Shown here one piece after another: positions 17,990-27,633 of a stretch of 64,000 bases of DNA. This stretch comes from Eubacteriaceae bacterium UBA6119 (lineage in GTDB: Bacteria > Bacillota > Clostridia > Eubacteriales > UBA1433): the NCBI GenBank assembly GCA_002423395.1, contig DIVZ01000005.1:186001-250000 (forward strand). Direction: 5' to 3'. Both the position numbers and the translations under genes were made by a program. The stretch's first letter is position 1. Each line of letters starts with the position of its first letter. The notes beneath the pieces were generated by a model. The model searched no databases and was not told the origin of the DNA. It was given only the letters and a program-made list of their open reading frames with translations.

Positions 17990-18577
17990 ATGGCACAGTT
18001 ATATTTCAGGTATTCCAGCACCAATGCTGGCAAATCGATAGAAATCATAAAAATTGCTCATAATTATGAAGAACAGGGAAAAGATGTTTTGATATTTGTT
18101 CCCGTGCTTGATGACAGATATGAAAAAGGGTATGTATCAAGTAAAATTGGTTTAAAAAAAGAAGCGATAATGTTTGATAAGAATACTAAAATAAGAGAAA
18201 TAATTCAAAGTTCTGGCAAGAAGCTGTATTGCATCTTAATTGACGAAGGTCACTTTCTTACAAAATCACAGGTGCTTGATCTTACGCAGATAGTGGATTA
18301 TATGGATATACCCGTAATAGTTTACGGGCTTAAAAACGATTTTCAGAATAATTTATTTGAAGGAAGCGAAGAGCTTTTAATATACGCTGATAAAATTGAG
18401 GAAATAAAAACAATCTGCTGGTTTTGCAACAAAAAAGCGACAATGGTTTTAAGAATAATTGACGGCGAACCTGTATATACCGGAGAACAAATTCATATAG
18501 GCGACAGTGAAAGCTACATACCCGTATGCAGAAAATGCTATGGCAACCCTTCTATCGATAAGATAACAAAGAAATGA
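17990..18577 (+). CDS. tdk: Thymidine kinase
   Basis: A type II thymidine kinase that salvages deoxythymidine to dTMP. The 195-residue protein begins MAQLYFRYSSTNAGKS, with the P-loop at residues 10-16, has the catalytic DEGHF motif near residue 86, the lasso/YGLKNDF segment, and a zinc ribbon made of two CxxC pairs (CWFC and CRKC). The start has AAAGGTG upstream at about 17978-17984. It overlaps the downstream glycosylase gene by four bases (ATGA-type coupling), so both are translated from one message, together with the ANTAR gene 14 nt upstream. Confidence 0.93.
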   Translation: MAQLYFRYSSTNAGKSIEIIKIAHNYEEQGKDVLIFVPVLDDRYEKGYVSSKIGLKKEAIMFDKNTKIREIIQSSGKKLYCILIDEGHFLTKSQVLDLTQIVDYMDIPVIVYGLKNDFQNNLFEGSEELLIYADKIEEIKTICWFCNKKATMVLRIIDGEPVYTGEQIHIGDSESYIPVCRKCYGNPSIDKITKK

Positions 18578-19482
18578 ATTATATAGATATCCAAATTAAT
18601 AATTTCAGTTTGGACAACACATTTTTAAACGGGCAGTGCTTCAGATGGAATAGGTCAGGCAATAACGCATATATCGGAGTTGTTAAAGATAAAGTTTTTG
18701 AAATAAAACAGATTGATGATTCAATTTACAGAGTCTACAACGCTGATGAGCCTGAAAGGACATTTTTTGAAAATTATTTAGATATAAATAATAATTACGT
18801 GCAGATTGAATATTATGTATATAATTATGACGATATATTGAAAAAATCTGTAACCTTTGGCAGCGGAATGCATCTTTTAAAACAGGATGTATGGGAAACT
18901 ACAATCAGCTTTATTTTATCAATTCAAAAAAATATTCCTGCTATAAAGAAAACAATAGAACATTTAAGCATGCTATATGGCAATGAAATAAAGTATAAAG
19001 GAAATATTTATTATACATTTCCGACAGCAGACATATTAAAAGATTCATGCGCTGAAGATGTAATGCAATGCAAATGCGGGTTCAGAGCAAAAGGAGTGCT
19101 TGACGCGGCAAGGAAAATATATTCAAAAGAAGTCGACTTAAATAATATTTCTTCTCTTACAGATGATTTAGCAAGGGCGGAGCTTAAAAAAATATGTGGA
19201 ATAGGCGAAAAAGTAGCCGACTGCATCTTGCTGTTTTCGTTATCAAGATATAATTGCTGTCCTGTTGACACCTGGGTAAAAGCAGGGCTTGATTATTTTT
19301 ATAATGCTAACAAAGCAAATGAAAGTGAATACAGAAATTTTGCTTATGAAAAATGGAAAGAAAAGACCGGATTTGCGCAGCAGTATTTGTTCCATTATTT
19401 AAGAAACAATTATGTTCAGGATAAAATAAATAGAAATCTTATAAAAAACGAGAAAAACGCAGTATATAAGAGTATAACATAG
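18574..19482 (+). CDS. 8-oxoguanine DNA glycosylase (OGG family)
   Basis: A DNA repair glycosylase/AP-lyase that removes 8-oxoguanine. The 302-residue protein has the OGG N-terminal domain with FLNGQCFRW near residue 17, a helix-hairpin-helix segment (LKKICGIGEKVADC, about 208-221), and the catalytic pair: the lysine in GEKVADC and the aspartate in CPVDTWV. The C-terminus AQQYLFHYLRN matches OGG/AlkA-type enzymes. Four-base overlap with tdk gives a nucleotide-salvage/DNA-repair pair. It could alternatively be named DNA-3-methyladenine glycosylase 2-like, but the N-terminal domain favours OGG. Confidence 0.88.
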   Translation: MNYIDIQINNFSLDNTFLNGQCFRWNRSGNNAYIGVVKDKVFEIKQIDDSIYRVYNADEPERTFFENYLDINNNYVQIEYYVYNYDDILKKSVTFGSGMHLLKQDVWETTISFILSIQKNIPAIKKTIEHLSMLYGNEIKYKGNIYYTFPTADILKDSCAEDVMQCKCGFRAKGVLDAARKIYSKEVDLNNISSLTDDLARAELKKICGIGEKVADCILLFSLSRYNCCPVDTWVKAGLDYFYNANKANESEYRNFAYEKWKEKTGFAQQYLFHYLRNNYVQDKINRNLIKNEKNAVYKSIT

Positions 19483-19575
19483 AATAAATTAGTTATATTA
19501 TTTAAATAATGGAAAATAAATCTAAATGAAGGTAAATAATGGTTGATTAATAAGATTTATATGAATAAAATATCA

Positions 19576-19602
19576 TTAGCACTCAATAATTATGAGTGCT
19601 AA
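19576..19602 (+). promoter_or_regulatory. CIRCE operator (HrcA binding site)
   Basis: TTAGCACTC, nine bases, GAGTGCTAA is an exact CIRCE element, 45 nt before the groES start. In Firmicutes the repressor HrcA binds it and releases it on heat stress. hrcA itself is not in the window. Confidence 0.97.
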
Positions 19603-19646
19603 TAAATTGGTTAAGAATATTTTTTAAATATTGGAGGTATATTACC

Positions 19647-19934
19647 GTGAAATTAAAACCATTATCAGACAGAGTTATTCTAAAAGTAAAAGAAAAAGAA
19701 GAAAAAACGAAAAGCGGGATAGTGCTGCCTGACAGCGCCAAAGAAAAACCGCAGGAAGCTGTTGTAGTTGCAGTGGGTTCAGGAGAAATTATCGACGGCA
19801 AAAAAGTGCCGCTTGATTTAGTAGTGGGCGACAGAGTTATATATTCAAAATACTCTGGCATGGAAATTAAAGTTGACGACGAAGAATATCTAATAGTTAA
19901 GCAAAATGACATATTAGCTGTAATAACTGAATAG
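19647..19934 (+). CDS. groES: Co-chaperonin GroES
   Basis: The 95-residue heptameric lid of the GroEL chamber. It begins at a GTG codon (KLKPLSDRVILK), has the mobile-loop region EKTKSGIVLPDSA and ends in VKQNDILAVI. The ATG at 19596 lies inside the CIRCE element and has no homologous extension; GGAGG at 19633-19637 fits the GTG. It is followed after 18 nt by groEL. Confidence 0.97.
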   Translation: MKLKPLSDRVILKVKEKEEKTKSGIVLPDSAKEKPQEAVVVAVGSGEIIDGKKVPLDLVVGDRVIYSKYSGMEIKVDDEEYLIVKQNDILAVITE

Positions 19935-19952
19935 TAAAGGAGAAAATAAATT

Positions 19953-21578
19953 ATGGCAAAAGAAATTAAATTTTCGGAAGACGCCAGAAAATCACTGGAA
20001 ATTGGTGTTAACAAACTGGCAGATACTGTTAAAATTACATTAGGACCAAGGGGAAGAAATGTTGTGCTAGGAAGAAGCTTCGGCTCTCCCGTTATCACAA
20101 ATGACGGCGTTACTATAGCAAGAGAAATTGAACTTGAAGACCCATATGAAAATATGGGAGCGCAGCTTGTAAAAGAAGTAGCGACAAAAACAAACGATGT
20201 AGCCGGCGACGGAACCACAACCGCTACATTGCTTGCACAGTCGATAATAAGAGAAGGCCTTAAAAACATAGCAGCGGGCGCAAACCCGATGATAGTTAAA
20301 AAAGGCATTGAAAAAGCTGTAGATGTTGTTGTTAACCATTTAAAGAGCATAAGCCAGAGCGGAGACGACAAGTTGTTCATAACACAAGTTGCGTCCATTT
20401 CCGCAGGCGATGAAGCAATAGGCAAACTAATTGCGGATGCTATGGATAAAGTAGGCAATGACGGCGTAATAACAGTAGAAGAAGGCAAAACTGTCGGAAT
20501 TGAACTTGAATTTACGGAAGGCATGGAATTTGACAGAGGTTATTTATCTCCTTATCTTGTAACCGATACAGAAAAAATGGTTGCTGTTTATGAAGATATT
20601 TTTATTCTTCTTACGGACAAAAAAATATCAAATATACAGGAAATTCTTCCTGTGCTCGAAGTTGTTATGCAAAACGGCGGCAAGTTATTAATTGTTGCGG
20701 AAGATGTTGAAAACGAAGCGCTGGCAACTTTAATTCTCAACAAATTAAGAGGAGTATTCAACTGTGTTGCGGTTAAAGCTCCGGGATTTGGAGACAGAAG
20801 AAAAGAAATGCTAAAAGACATCGCAATTTTAACAGGAGCAACTGTTATTAGCGAGGAAATGGGTCTTGAGCTTAAAAATACGGGGATTGCCGAACTTGGC
20901 AAAGCACGTCAGATAAGAGTTACTAAAGACAGCACAATAATAGTTGAAGGCATAGGCAGCAAACAAGCTGTAGCAGACAGAATAAAACAAATCAAATCAG
21001 AAATCGAAGTTACAACAAGCGATTATGACAAAGAAAAGCTTCAGGAAAGACTTGCAAAGCTCTCGGGCGGCGTTGCTGTTATCAACGTGGGCGCGGCAAC
21101 CGAAACAGAGCTTAAAGAAAAGAAATATCGTATTGAAGACGCACTGAACGCTACAAGAGCAGCAGTTGAAGAAGGCGTTGTGGCGGGCGGCGGAAGCGCA
21201 TTTATAGAAGCGATTGAACCTGTTGAAAAATTAGTTAATACTCTGCACGGCGATGAAAAAACCGGAGCGGCGATTATCCGCAGGGCTCTTGAAGAACCGA
21301 TAAGACAAATTTCGGCGAACGCAGGCATTGAAGGATCGGTTGTTATAGAAAAATTAAGACATGAGCATAAGGGTAAAGGCTTTGACGCATATAAATTTGA
21401 ATATGTTGATATGTTTAAAGCAGGTATAATTGACCCGACAAAGGTAACAAGAAGCGCGCTTCAGAATGCTGCAAGCGCAGCGGCTATGCTTCTTACAACA
21501 GAAGCAGCTGTAGCTGATATTAAAGAAAACAATCCTCCTATGCCCCCGATGGGCGGCGGCGGAATGCCGATGATGTAA
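19953..21578 (+). CDS. groEL: Chaperonin GroEL
   Basis: The 541-residue 60-kDa chaperonin that folds proteins in an ATP-driven cycle. It shows the ATP-binding GDGTTTATLLA block near residue 85, the apical-domain sequence, GGVAVINVGAATE near 370-385, and the Gly-Met-rich tail ending GGGGMPMM. It is in an operon with groES under the CIRCE site and is followed by a strong terminator. Length and sequence are typical. Confidence 0.98.
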   Translation: MAKEIKFSEDARKSLEIGVNKLADTVKITLGPRGRNVVLGRSFGSPVITNDGVTIAREIELEDPYENMGAQLVKEVATKTNDVAGDGTTTATLLAQSIIREGLKNIAAGANPMIVKKGIEKAVDVVVNHLKSISQSGDDKLFITQVASISAGDEAIGKLIADAMDKVGNDGVITVEEGKTVGIELEFTEGMEFDRGYLSPYLVTDTEKMVAVYEDIFILLTDKKISNIQEILPVLEVVMQNGGKLLIVAEDVENEALATLILNKLRGVFNCVAVKAPGFGDRRKEMLKDIAILTGATVISEEMGLELKNTGIAELGKARQIRVTKDSTIIVEGIGSKQAVADRIKQIKSEIEVTTSDYDKEKLQERLAKLSGGVAVINVGAATETELKEKKYRIEDALNATRAAVEEGVVAGGGSAFIEAIEPVEKLVNTLHGDEKTGAAIIRRALEEPIRQISANAGIEGSVVIEKLRHEHKGKGFDAYKFEYVDMFKAGIIDPTKVTRSALQNAASAAAMLLTTEAAVADIKENNPPMPPMGGGGMPMM

Positions 21579-21600
21579 AATAGACGGTAATTAGAAAAAG

Positions 21601-21626
21601 GACGGTATTTATACCGTCTTTTTTTA
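21601..21626 (+). terminator. Terminator after groEL
   Basis: The stem GACGGTAT/ATACCGTC with a TT loop (21601-21618) is followed by seven T residues. Confidence 0.92.
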
Positions 21627-21727
21627 TGCTATATCAAAATCGCGGATTATTAACATCAAAACAAGCAATAGTTTAGTATAAAATAACTTTATTTTTACTT
21701 ATTCATTAAATTAAAATTTACATGAAG

Positions 21728-21756
21728 TAAAAAATCCCTATATGCCTATAGGGATT
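21728..21756 (-). terminator. Terminator of the zinc-ribbon protein gene
   Basis: The stem AATCCCTATA/TATAGGGATT with loop TGCC (21733-21756) is followed on the minus strand by a T-run. It lies 15 nt beyond the stop of the minus-strand gene. Confidence 0.85.
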
Positions 21757-21770
21757 CTTTATACTTCTTG

Positions 21771-23186
21771 CTAATTTTTCTTTTGGTACGTGAGGTTCTG
21801 CCAGCCTTGCCCGATATCAACTTTCATCTTCTTATCGCCCGGAGTGCCTGTATCAATTTGCACTTCCTGAGTTACGGTGCCTTCTTCATCCTGGACAATC
21901 CAGATAAGAGTTGCGGTTTTATTGTCGGATGATACTGTTTTAAATGTAAATTCGCCGCCGTAACCTTCACTCTGTTCATATCCTACATACATCATATATT
22001 TGCTGCCTTCTTTTCTGATAATCAACAGCTGATCTTGTACACTGTCAAATTTCCATATTCCTGTTATTGAATTAAAGAATGTCGTAGGATCATCGACAAT
22101 TACATTTATAGCCTTAGTAGCTTTATTGCCCGCTTTGTCGCTTACATTAAGAGTAACCGGGTAAGTACCTTTTGTAGCGGAATCAATATTGCCTGTTATT
22201 GTTATATTTGAATTATTTATCGTACCGTCTACTGTATCGGTAACGCTGACATTTTGCAAAATATCAAACTGTGAGTTTTTAATTACGTTAATACTGTCCG
22301 GCGCTGTTATTGTAGGCGGGGTAGTATCGACTACATTAAACATAAATTCAAAGTCTTCTGTCTTATCGTTTTTCCTGTTAGTAACCGTATATGATACTTT
22401 ATACTGTCCGGGAATCATGTTATCAATTTCGCCGGATTTTACTTCAACACCATACTTGCTGCTGTTTTCAATTTCTACAAGTGACAGCAAATCAACTTGT
22501 GTTCCCGCTTCTATGGATGTTGTTTTTTGTTTTAAATTAGGTTTATTTCCTATTATCAAAAAATAAGCTAAAGCTGCGAGTATAAGCGCTAAAACTACTG
22601 CGCCTGAGATGATTAATATTTTACGGTTGTTTCTTCTTGGTCTTCTGATGTAATACGAATCATCAAAATCCTCATCTATTTCGTATCTGTTGGTATCCGA
22701 TATAGTGTATAAAGGCCTGTCTTCATTTATGTCTTCATCCAGATTACCAGAAGATCTGCCGGTTGCTTTTATTACGCCATTTTCTTTGCCATCCACTAAA
22801 TTATCAGAGGTGCTAAAAGCGTCATTCCGGGCTGAGTTATTTCCTTTATTAACGCTATATACTTTTTCATCTGACGCAGCTTCATCGACGTTGTCAGGAT
22901 TAAATACTTTTGGCATATAAAAATCATCGGAATTTCTTTGGCTTCGTTTTATTTCGTCTGGTTTTAAGCGTTCGCTTGCCGGTTTCTGACCTTGAGGTTT
23001 TTCCTCTGCTTTAGCGCGGTCATACTCTTTAAAAATATCATCGAACTTACCTGCCGTTTTATTTGAGTTTACTGACTCTTCATCCAAATATTTGTCTAGA
23101 GGAGTGCTGTGGTCAATAGGCTGACCGCAAAACGGACAAAACCGCATATTCGATTCTATTTCATTTTTACAAAAATTACATTTCAT
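21771..23186 (-). CDS. Zinc-ribbon membrane protein with Ig-like extracellular domains
   Basis: A 471-residue single-pass protein. Residues 1-24 form a zinc ribbon (Cys3, Cys6, Cys17, Cys20). Residues 25-185 are polar, acidic and probably disordered. A transmembrane helix spans about 190-212. Outside lie Ig-like/DUF5011-type repeats: one at about 220-288 ending FMFNVVD, a second at about 289-365 with TPPTITAPDSINV and KAGNKATKAINVIV, and a C-terminal lipocalin-like or beta domain beginning ITGIWKFDS. Clostridial proteins with this zinc-ribbon/TM/beta layout are usually hypothetical surface proteins. It is a single gene between convergent groEL and the divergent MBL gene. Confidence 0.75.
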   Translation of the reverse strand: MKCNFCKNEIESNMRFCPFCGQPIDHSTPLDKYLDEESVNSNKTAGKFDDIFKEYDRAKAEEKPQGQKPASERLKPDEIKRSQRNSDDFYMPKVFNPDNVDEAASDEKVYSVNKGNNSARNDAFSTSDNLVDGKENGVIKATGRSSGNLDEDINEDRPLYTISDTNRYEIDEDFDDSYYIRRPRRNNRKILIISGAVVLALILAALAYFLIIGNKPNLKQKTTSIEAGTQVDLLSLVEIENSSKYGVEVKSGEIDNMIPGQYKVSYTVTNRKNDKTEDFEFMFNVVDTTPPTITAPDSINVIKNSQFDILQNVSVTDTVDGTINNSNITITGNIDSATKGTYPVTLNVSDKAGNKATKAINVIVDDPTTFFNSITGIWKFDSVQDQLLIIRKEGSKYMMYVGYEQSEGYGGEFTFKTVSSDNKTATLIWIVQDEEGTVTQEVQIDTGTPGDKKMKVDIGQGWQNLTYQKKN

Positions 23187-23311
23187 TTACTTTACCTGCC
23201 TAATTAGACTAATATAGCAAATATTATAATATAAAATTCCAAATATGTGCAAAAAATATTATGTCTTAATATATTTTTTTTATTATAAAAGATTAATAAA
23301 TAAGTTTTATA

Positions 23312-23340
23312 TTGTCATAAGCAACCTTAGTGTATATAAT
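23312..23340 (+). promoter_or_regulatory. Promoter of the MBL hydrolase gene
   Basis: TTGTCA (23312-23317) and TATAAT (23335-23340) are spaced by 17 nt, 35 nt before the start codon. Confidence 0.75.
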
Positions 23341-23374
23341 AGATATATTAATTTAAAATATACTTGGAGCAATA

Positions 23375-24370
23375 ATGTATAAAGAAGCAGCAGACAATAT
23401 TTATTTGGTAGAAATTCCTTTGCCGAACAGTCCTTTAAAAGTATTAAACAGTTATTTTATTCGTTCGGATACAGGCGGCAGAAATTTGATTGTTGACAGC
23501 GGTTTTAATAATGATATTTGCAAAGCGGCGTTTTATGAAGCTATGGAAGTGCTTGGATTCGATAAAAATAACACAGATTTTTACGCAACGCATTTACATG
23601 GAGATCACTTAGCTTTAATGCAGGCTATGGAAGACGTTAATATATATTTTGGCAGATTTGATGCGGAGTATCTTGAAAGAAGAGAACAGCAAAATAAAAA
23701 AACAGGTTATTTCGGAGGCAGGAATATATATTTAGCGGTAGAACTTTTCGGAATGCCAAAGGAATATGTCGAAGTATTATTTAAAGCGGAATTTATGAAA
23801 AACAGACGCCACGACAGAAACAATTATATAAGAGTAGATGAAGGCGATAAATTCAGCGTGGGCAGTTACGACTTTGAAGTTGTTTTATTTGCCGGGCATA
23901 CTCCCGGTCAAACTGCTCTATATGATAAGAATAAAAAAATACTTATATGCGGCGACCATATTTTAGGTAATATTTCTCCCAACATAACATTTTGGGAAAC
24001 TGATTTTGATTCGCTTGGCAACTATTTGGACAGCCTTGAAAAAGCAAAAAAAATGGATATAAAGCAGATACTCTGCGGTCACAGAAGCAATGACTTTGAT
24101 GTATACGCAAGGATAGATGAAATAATAAAGCATCATCAAATGAGGCTTGACGAGGTAGTTGAAATTTTAAATAGAGAACAAAGAAACATGACGGCTTATG
24201 AAATAGCCGCAAAAATGACTTGGAGCGTAAAAGCGGATATGTGGAGCAAATACACAAAAGAGCAGCAGTGGTTTGCATCAGGCGAGGCGCTTGCGCATCT
24301 GGAATACTTACATAAAAGAGAAAGAATAAAAAAATACATAATAGATGAAATGCTCTATTATTCAATTTAA
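23375..24370 (+). CDS. Metallo-beta-lactamase-fold hydrolase
   Basis: A 331-residue MBL-fold enzyme. The metal site is readable as THLHGDH near residue 71 (HxHxDH), the later GHTPGQT histidine, the ICGDH aspartate near 193, and the LCGHRSND histidine. A C-terminal helical region of about 90 residues follows, as in glyoxalase-II-like and thiolesterase relatives. The substrate is unknown. It has its own promoter, and guaB begins 20 nt after it, so it may be read through into the guanine nucleotide genes. Confidence 0.85.
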   Translation: MYKEAADNIYLVEIPLPNSPLKVLNSYFIRSDTGGRNLIVDSGFNNDICKAAFYEAMEVLGFDKNNTDFYATHLHGDHLALMQAMEDVNIYFGRFDAEYLERREQQNKKTGYFGGRNIYLAVELFGMPKEYVEVLFKAEFMKNRRHDRNNYIRVDEGDKFSVGSYDFEVVLFAGHTPGQTALYDKNKKILICGDHILGNISPNITFWETDFDSLGNYLDSLEKAKKMDIKQILCGHRSNDFDVYARIDEIIKHHQMRLDEVVEILNREQRNMTAYEIAAKMTWSVKADMWSKYTKEQQWFASGEALAHLEYLHKRERIKKYIIDEMLYYSI

Positions 24371-24390
24371 TTTTTATACAGGTGGTTGAT

Positions 24391-25851
24391 ATGAAAATTT
24401 TAAAAGAAGGTCTAACATTCGACGATGTACTGATAATACCGAGAAAAAGCAGCATAATACCAAAAGACGTTGATACGACAACTTATCTGACTAAAAATAT
24501 TAAGCTGAATATCCCTGTAATGAGCGCAGGTATGGATACGGTAACGGAAGCAAAACTTGCAATAGCCATAGCAAGGCAGGGCGGTATAGGAATAATCCAT
24601 AAAAATATGAGTATACAGCAGCAGGCTTTAGAAGTTGACAAAGTAAAACGTTCTGAACACGGAGTTATAGTTGATCCGTTTTTCTTAAGCCCGGAGCATA
24701 TAATACAAGACGCTTTGGATCTTACGGCAAGGTATAAAATATCGGGGGTTCCTATTACAGAAGGCACTAAGCTTGTAGGTATTATTACAAACAGAGACTT
24801 GCGCTTTGAAGACGATCATAAGAAAAAAATCAAAGACGCTATGACAAAAGACAACCTCATTACCGCGCCCGAAGGAACTACCATTGAGGATGCTGAGCAA
24901 ATTTTAAAGAAATATAAAATAGAAAAACTTCCAATTGTTGATAAAGACTTTAACTTAAAAGGCCTTATTACAACAAAAGACATAGAAAAAGCCATAAAAT
25001 TCCCAAACAGCGCGAAAGACGGACAAGGAAGATTAAGAGTCGGTGCCGCTGTAGGCGTTGCACATGACACTATGGAGCGAGTTAAAGCGCTAGTCGAGGC
25101 AAAAGCCGATGTGCTTGTTGTTGATACAGCGCACGGACACAGCAAAAATGTTATTGATATGGTTAAAAAAATAAAAGCCGAATATCCTGAAACGGAAGTT
25201 ATTGCGGGAAATATTGCTACAGGGCAGGCAGCTGAGGATTTAATTAATGCCGGAGCAGACGCGCTTAAGGTTGGAATGGGACCCGGTTCCATATGCACAA
25301 CCAGAGTAATCGCAGGTATCGGCATACCGCAGATTACAGCTATTATGGATTGCTATGAGGTCGCTAAAAAATATAATATTCCTATTATAGCGGACGGCGG
25401 GGTTAAATTTTCAGGCGATATTTCAAAAGCTATAGCGGCAGGAGCAAACTGCGTTATGATAGGCTCGCTGTTTGCGGGCACTGACGAAAGTCCGGGCGAA
25501 ACGATTATATATCAGGGCAGAAGTTTTAAAAGTTACCGAGGAATGGGCTCCGAAGGCGCGATGGGCGCAACGGACGGAAGCGCAGACCGATATTTCCAAG
25601 AAGGCGAAAAGAAATTTGTGCCCGAAGGCGTAGAAGGCAGAGTGCCTTATAAAGGAATTCTTGCTGAAACGATATTTCAGCTCGTCGGCGGACTTAAAGC
25701 GGCGATGGGATATTGTGGTGTTGAAAATATAGAACAACTTATTTGCGATACTCAGTTTATAAAGATTACAATGGCGTCTTTGCAGGAAAGCCATCCTCAC
25801 GGGATATCGCTTGTAAAAGAAGCGTCTAATTACAGCAGGAGCGAATACTAG
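24391..25851 (+). CDS. guaB: IMP dehydrogenase
   Basis: GuaB oxidises IMP to XMP with NAD, the first committed step to GMP. The 486-residue protein has the TFDDVLIIP opening, two CBS domains inserted at about 93-200, the DTAHGH motif, the catalytic cysteine in GPGSICTTR near residue 302, and the flap region YRGMGSEGAM. The ATG at 24391 is used rather than the upstream GTG because GGTGG (24381-24385) precedes it. It is followed after 3 nt by guaA, forming a guaBA operon. Confidence 0.97.
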   Translation: MKILKEGLTFDDVLIIPRKSSIIPKDVDTTTYLTKNIKLNIPVMSAGMDTVTEAKLAIAIARQGGIGIIHKNMSIQQQALEVDKVKRSEHGVIVDPFFLSPEHIIQDALDLTARYKISGVPITEGTKLVGIITNRDLRFEDDHKKKIKDAMTKDNLITAPEGTTIEDAEQILKKYKIEKLPIVDKDFNLKGLITTKDIEKAIKFPNSAKDGQGRLRVGAAVGVAHDTMERVKALVEAKADVLVVDTAHGHSKNVIDMVKKIKAEYPETEVIAGNIATGQAAEDLINAGADALKVGMGPGSICTTRVIAGIGIPQITAIMDCYEVAKKYNIPIIADGGVKFSGDISKAIAAGANCVMIGSLFAGTDESPGETIIYQGRSFKSYRGMGSEGAMGATDGSADRYFQEGEKKFVPEGVEGRVPYKGILAETIFQLVGGLKAAMGYCGVENIEQLICDTQFIKITMASLQESHPHGISLVKEASNYSRSEY

Positions 25852-25854
25852 CAG

Positions 25855-27390
25855 ATGGATAAAGAATTAGTAATAATACTTGATTTTGGCGGACAATATA
25901 ATCAGCTTATAGCAAGAAGGCTAAGAGAACTTAATATATACTGTGAAATATATCCTTACGATATAGATTACGATAAATTTATAGCTAAAAATCCTAAAGG
26001 TATTGTGTTTACGGGCGGGCCTAACAGCGTATATGTTGAAAAAGCGCCTAAGTGCGACGAGCGTATATTTTCTGCAGGGATTCCAATCCTAGGCATATGC
26101 TACGGTATGCAGCTTATAGCGCAGGCATTCGGAGGCGAAGTTAAAAGCCCCGAAACGCGCGAATACGGCAAAAAAGAGCTGACTATAATAAAAAAGACAA
26201 GTCTGCTTTTTGAAAACATGGACGAAAAAAGCACGTGCTGGATGAGCCATACCGACTATGTACATACGCTGCCGAAAGGATTTGAAATAACAGCTTCAAC
26301 TCCATCATGCGCAGCAGCGGCAATGGAAAACGCGGACAAAAAAATATACGGTGTGCAGTTTCACCCCGAAGTTACGCATACTAAGTTCGGAGTGCAGGTG
26401 CTTAAAAACTTTGTTGCAAATGTATGCGGACTGAAAATGAACTGGAGCATGAAAAACTTCACCGCCGAAAAAATAAATGAACTTACAAATATTATCGGCG
26501 ATAAAAAAGTTTTGTGTGCGCTTTCTGGCGGAGTGGACAGCTCTGTTGCAGCGACTCTTATGCATAAAGCTATAGGAAAAAATCTGACTTGCATATTTGT
26601 AGATCACGGTCTGCTTCGAAAAGACGAAGGCGATGAAGTAGAGAAAATATTCAAAGGCAGCTTTGATATGAACTTCATCCGTGTGAACGCACAGGAAAGG
26701 TTTTTAAATAGGCTGGCAGGCGTTAGCGAACCCGAAAAGAAAAGAAAAATAATAGGCGAGGAGTTTATACGTGTATTTGAAGAAGAAGCGAATAAACTTA
26801 AAGACATAGAATACTTGCTTCAGGGTACAATTTATCCTGATGTTATAGAAAGCGGAACAAAAGACGCCGCTGTTATAAAAAGCCACCATAATGTCGGGGG
26901 GCTTCCAAAAAATCTGAACTTCAAATTAATAGAGCCACTTAGGGAGCTGTTTAAAGATGAAGTGCGAGCCGTGGGAAGAGAATTGGGCATACCCGATTTT
27001 CTTGTAAACAGACAGCCGTTCCCGGGGCCGGGACTTGCCATAAGGGTAATAGGCGAAATAACGCAGGAAAAACTTGATATACTAAAAGAAGCGGACTATG
27101 TGTTCCGTGACGAGATAAAAAACGCAGGACTTGACAGCCAAATATGGCAGTATTTCGCAGTATTGCCGGGCAACAGAAGCGTAGGCGTAATGGGCGACGG
27201 ACGCACGTATGACTACACTATAGCCTTAAGGGCTGTTACAAGCACGGATGGAATGACAAGCGACTGGGCTAAGATACCGCACGAAGTGCTTGAAAACATC
27301 TCTACAAGAATAGTAAATGAAGTAAAGCACGTAAACAGAATAGTTTACGACATTACCACAAAACCGCCGTCAACTATTGAGTGGGAGTAA
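25855..27390 (+). CDS. guaA: GMP synthase (glutamine-hydrolysing)
   Basis: GuaA aminates XMP to GMP. The 511-residue protein has an N-terminal class I glutamine amidotransferase (nucleophile Cys near residue 82 in GICYGMQ, triad His in FHPEVTH), the ATP pyrophosphatase domain with the SGGVDSS PP-loop near residue 225, and the C-terminal dimerisation domain ending PPSTIEWE. The 3' end of guaA is a known integration site for genomic islands in bacteria (established knowledge), and here the genes directly downstream are AT-rich and accessory. Confidence 0.97.
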   Translation: MDKELVIILDFGGQYNQLIARRLRELNIYCEIYPYDIDYDKFIAKNPKGIVFTGGPNSVYVEKAPKCDERIFSAGIPILGICYGMQLIAQAFGGEVKSPETREYGKKELTIIKKTSLLFENMDEKSTCWMSHTDYVHTLPKGFEITASTPSCAAAAMENADKKIYGVQFHPEVTHTKFGVQVLKNFVANVCGLKMNWSMKNFTAEKINELTNIIGDKKVLCALSGGVDSSVAATLMHKAIGKNLTCIFVDHGLLRKDEGDEVEKIFKGSFDMNFIRVNAQERFLNRLAGVSEPEKKRKIIGEEFIRVFEEEANKLKDIEYLLQGTIYPDVIESGTKDAAVIKSHHNVGGLPKNLNFKLIEPLRELFKDEVRAVGRELGIPDFLVNRQPFPGPGLAIRVIGEITQEKLDILKEADYVFRDEIKNAGLDSQIWQYFAVLPGNRSVGVMGDGRTYDYTIALRAVTSTDGMTSDWAKIPHEVLENISTRIVNEVKHVNRIVYDITTKPPSTIEWE

Positions 27391-27564
27391 AAACAAATTG
27401 CATCAAAACAAGGTATTTCACAAATGAATTATAATTAAAATAATAGGGATAAACTGATAAATAAAAATTTGCAGATGGATGAAAAAGTCATTTTGCCGAG
27501 CGAATATTAGTTAAATTAGATAGTTGTAGCAAAAATATAAAGTTGATCATAAAAATAATGTTCA

Positions 27565-27600
27565 AATAAAAAAAGTAGTTTAAATTTACTTTATTTCTAT
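27565..27600 (+). terminator. Weak terminator-like hairpin before the ATPase cassette
   Basis: A short stem AAAGTA/TACTTT enclosing an AT-rich loop is followed by ATTTCT. It could end guaBA transcription. The rest of the 243-nt gap holds no gene I can support and no clear promoter. Confidence 0.35.
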
Positions 27601-27633
27601 GGCAAATCATAACTATTTTTAAGGAGGATTTTT

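Noticed and set aside
19583..20524. Long minus-strand open frame (313 codons) opposite groES/groEL
   Set aside because: It is antisense to highly conserved chaperonin genes, is rich in Ser/Ile/Thr as expected of a shadow frame, and has no ribosome binding site.
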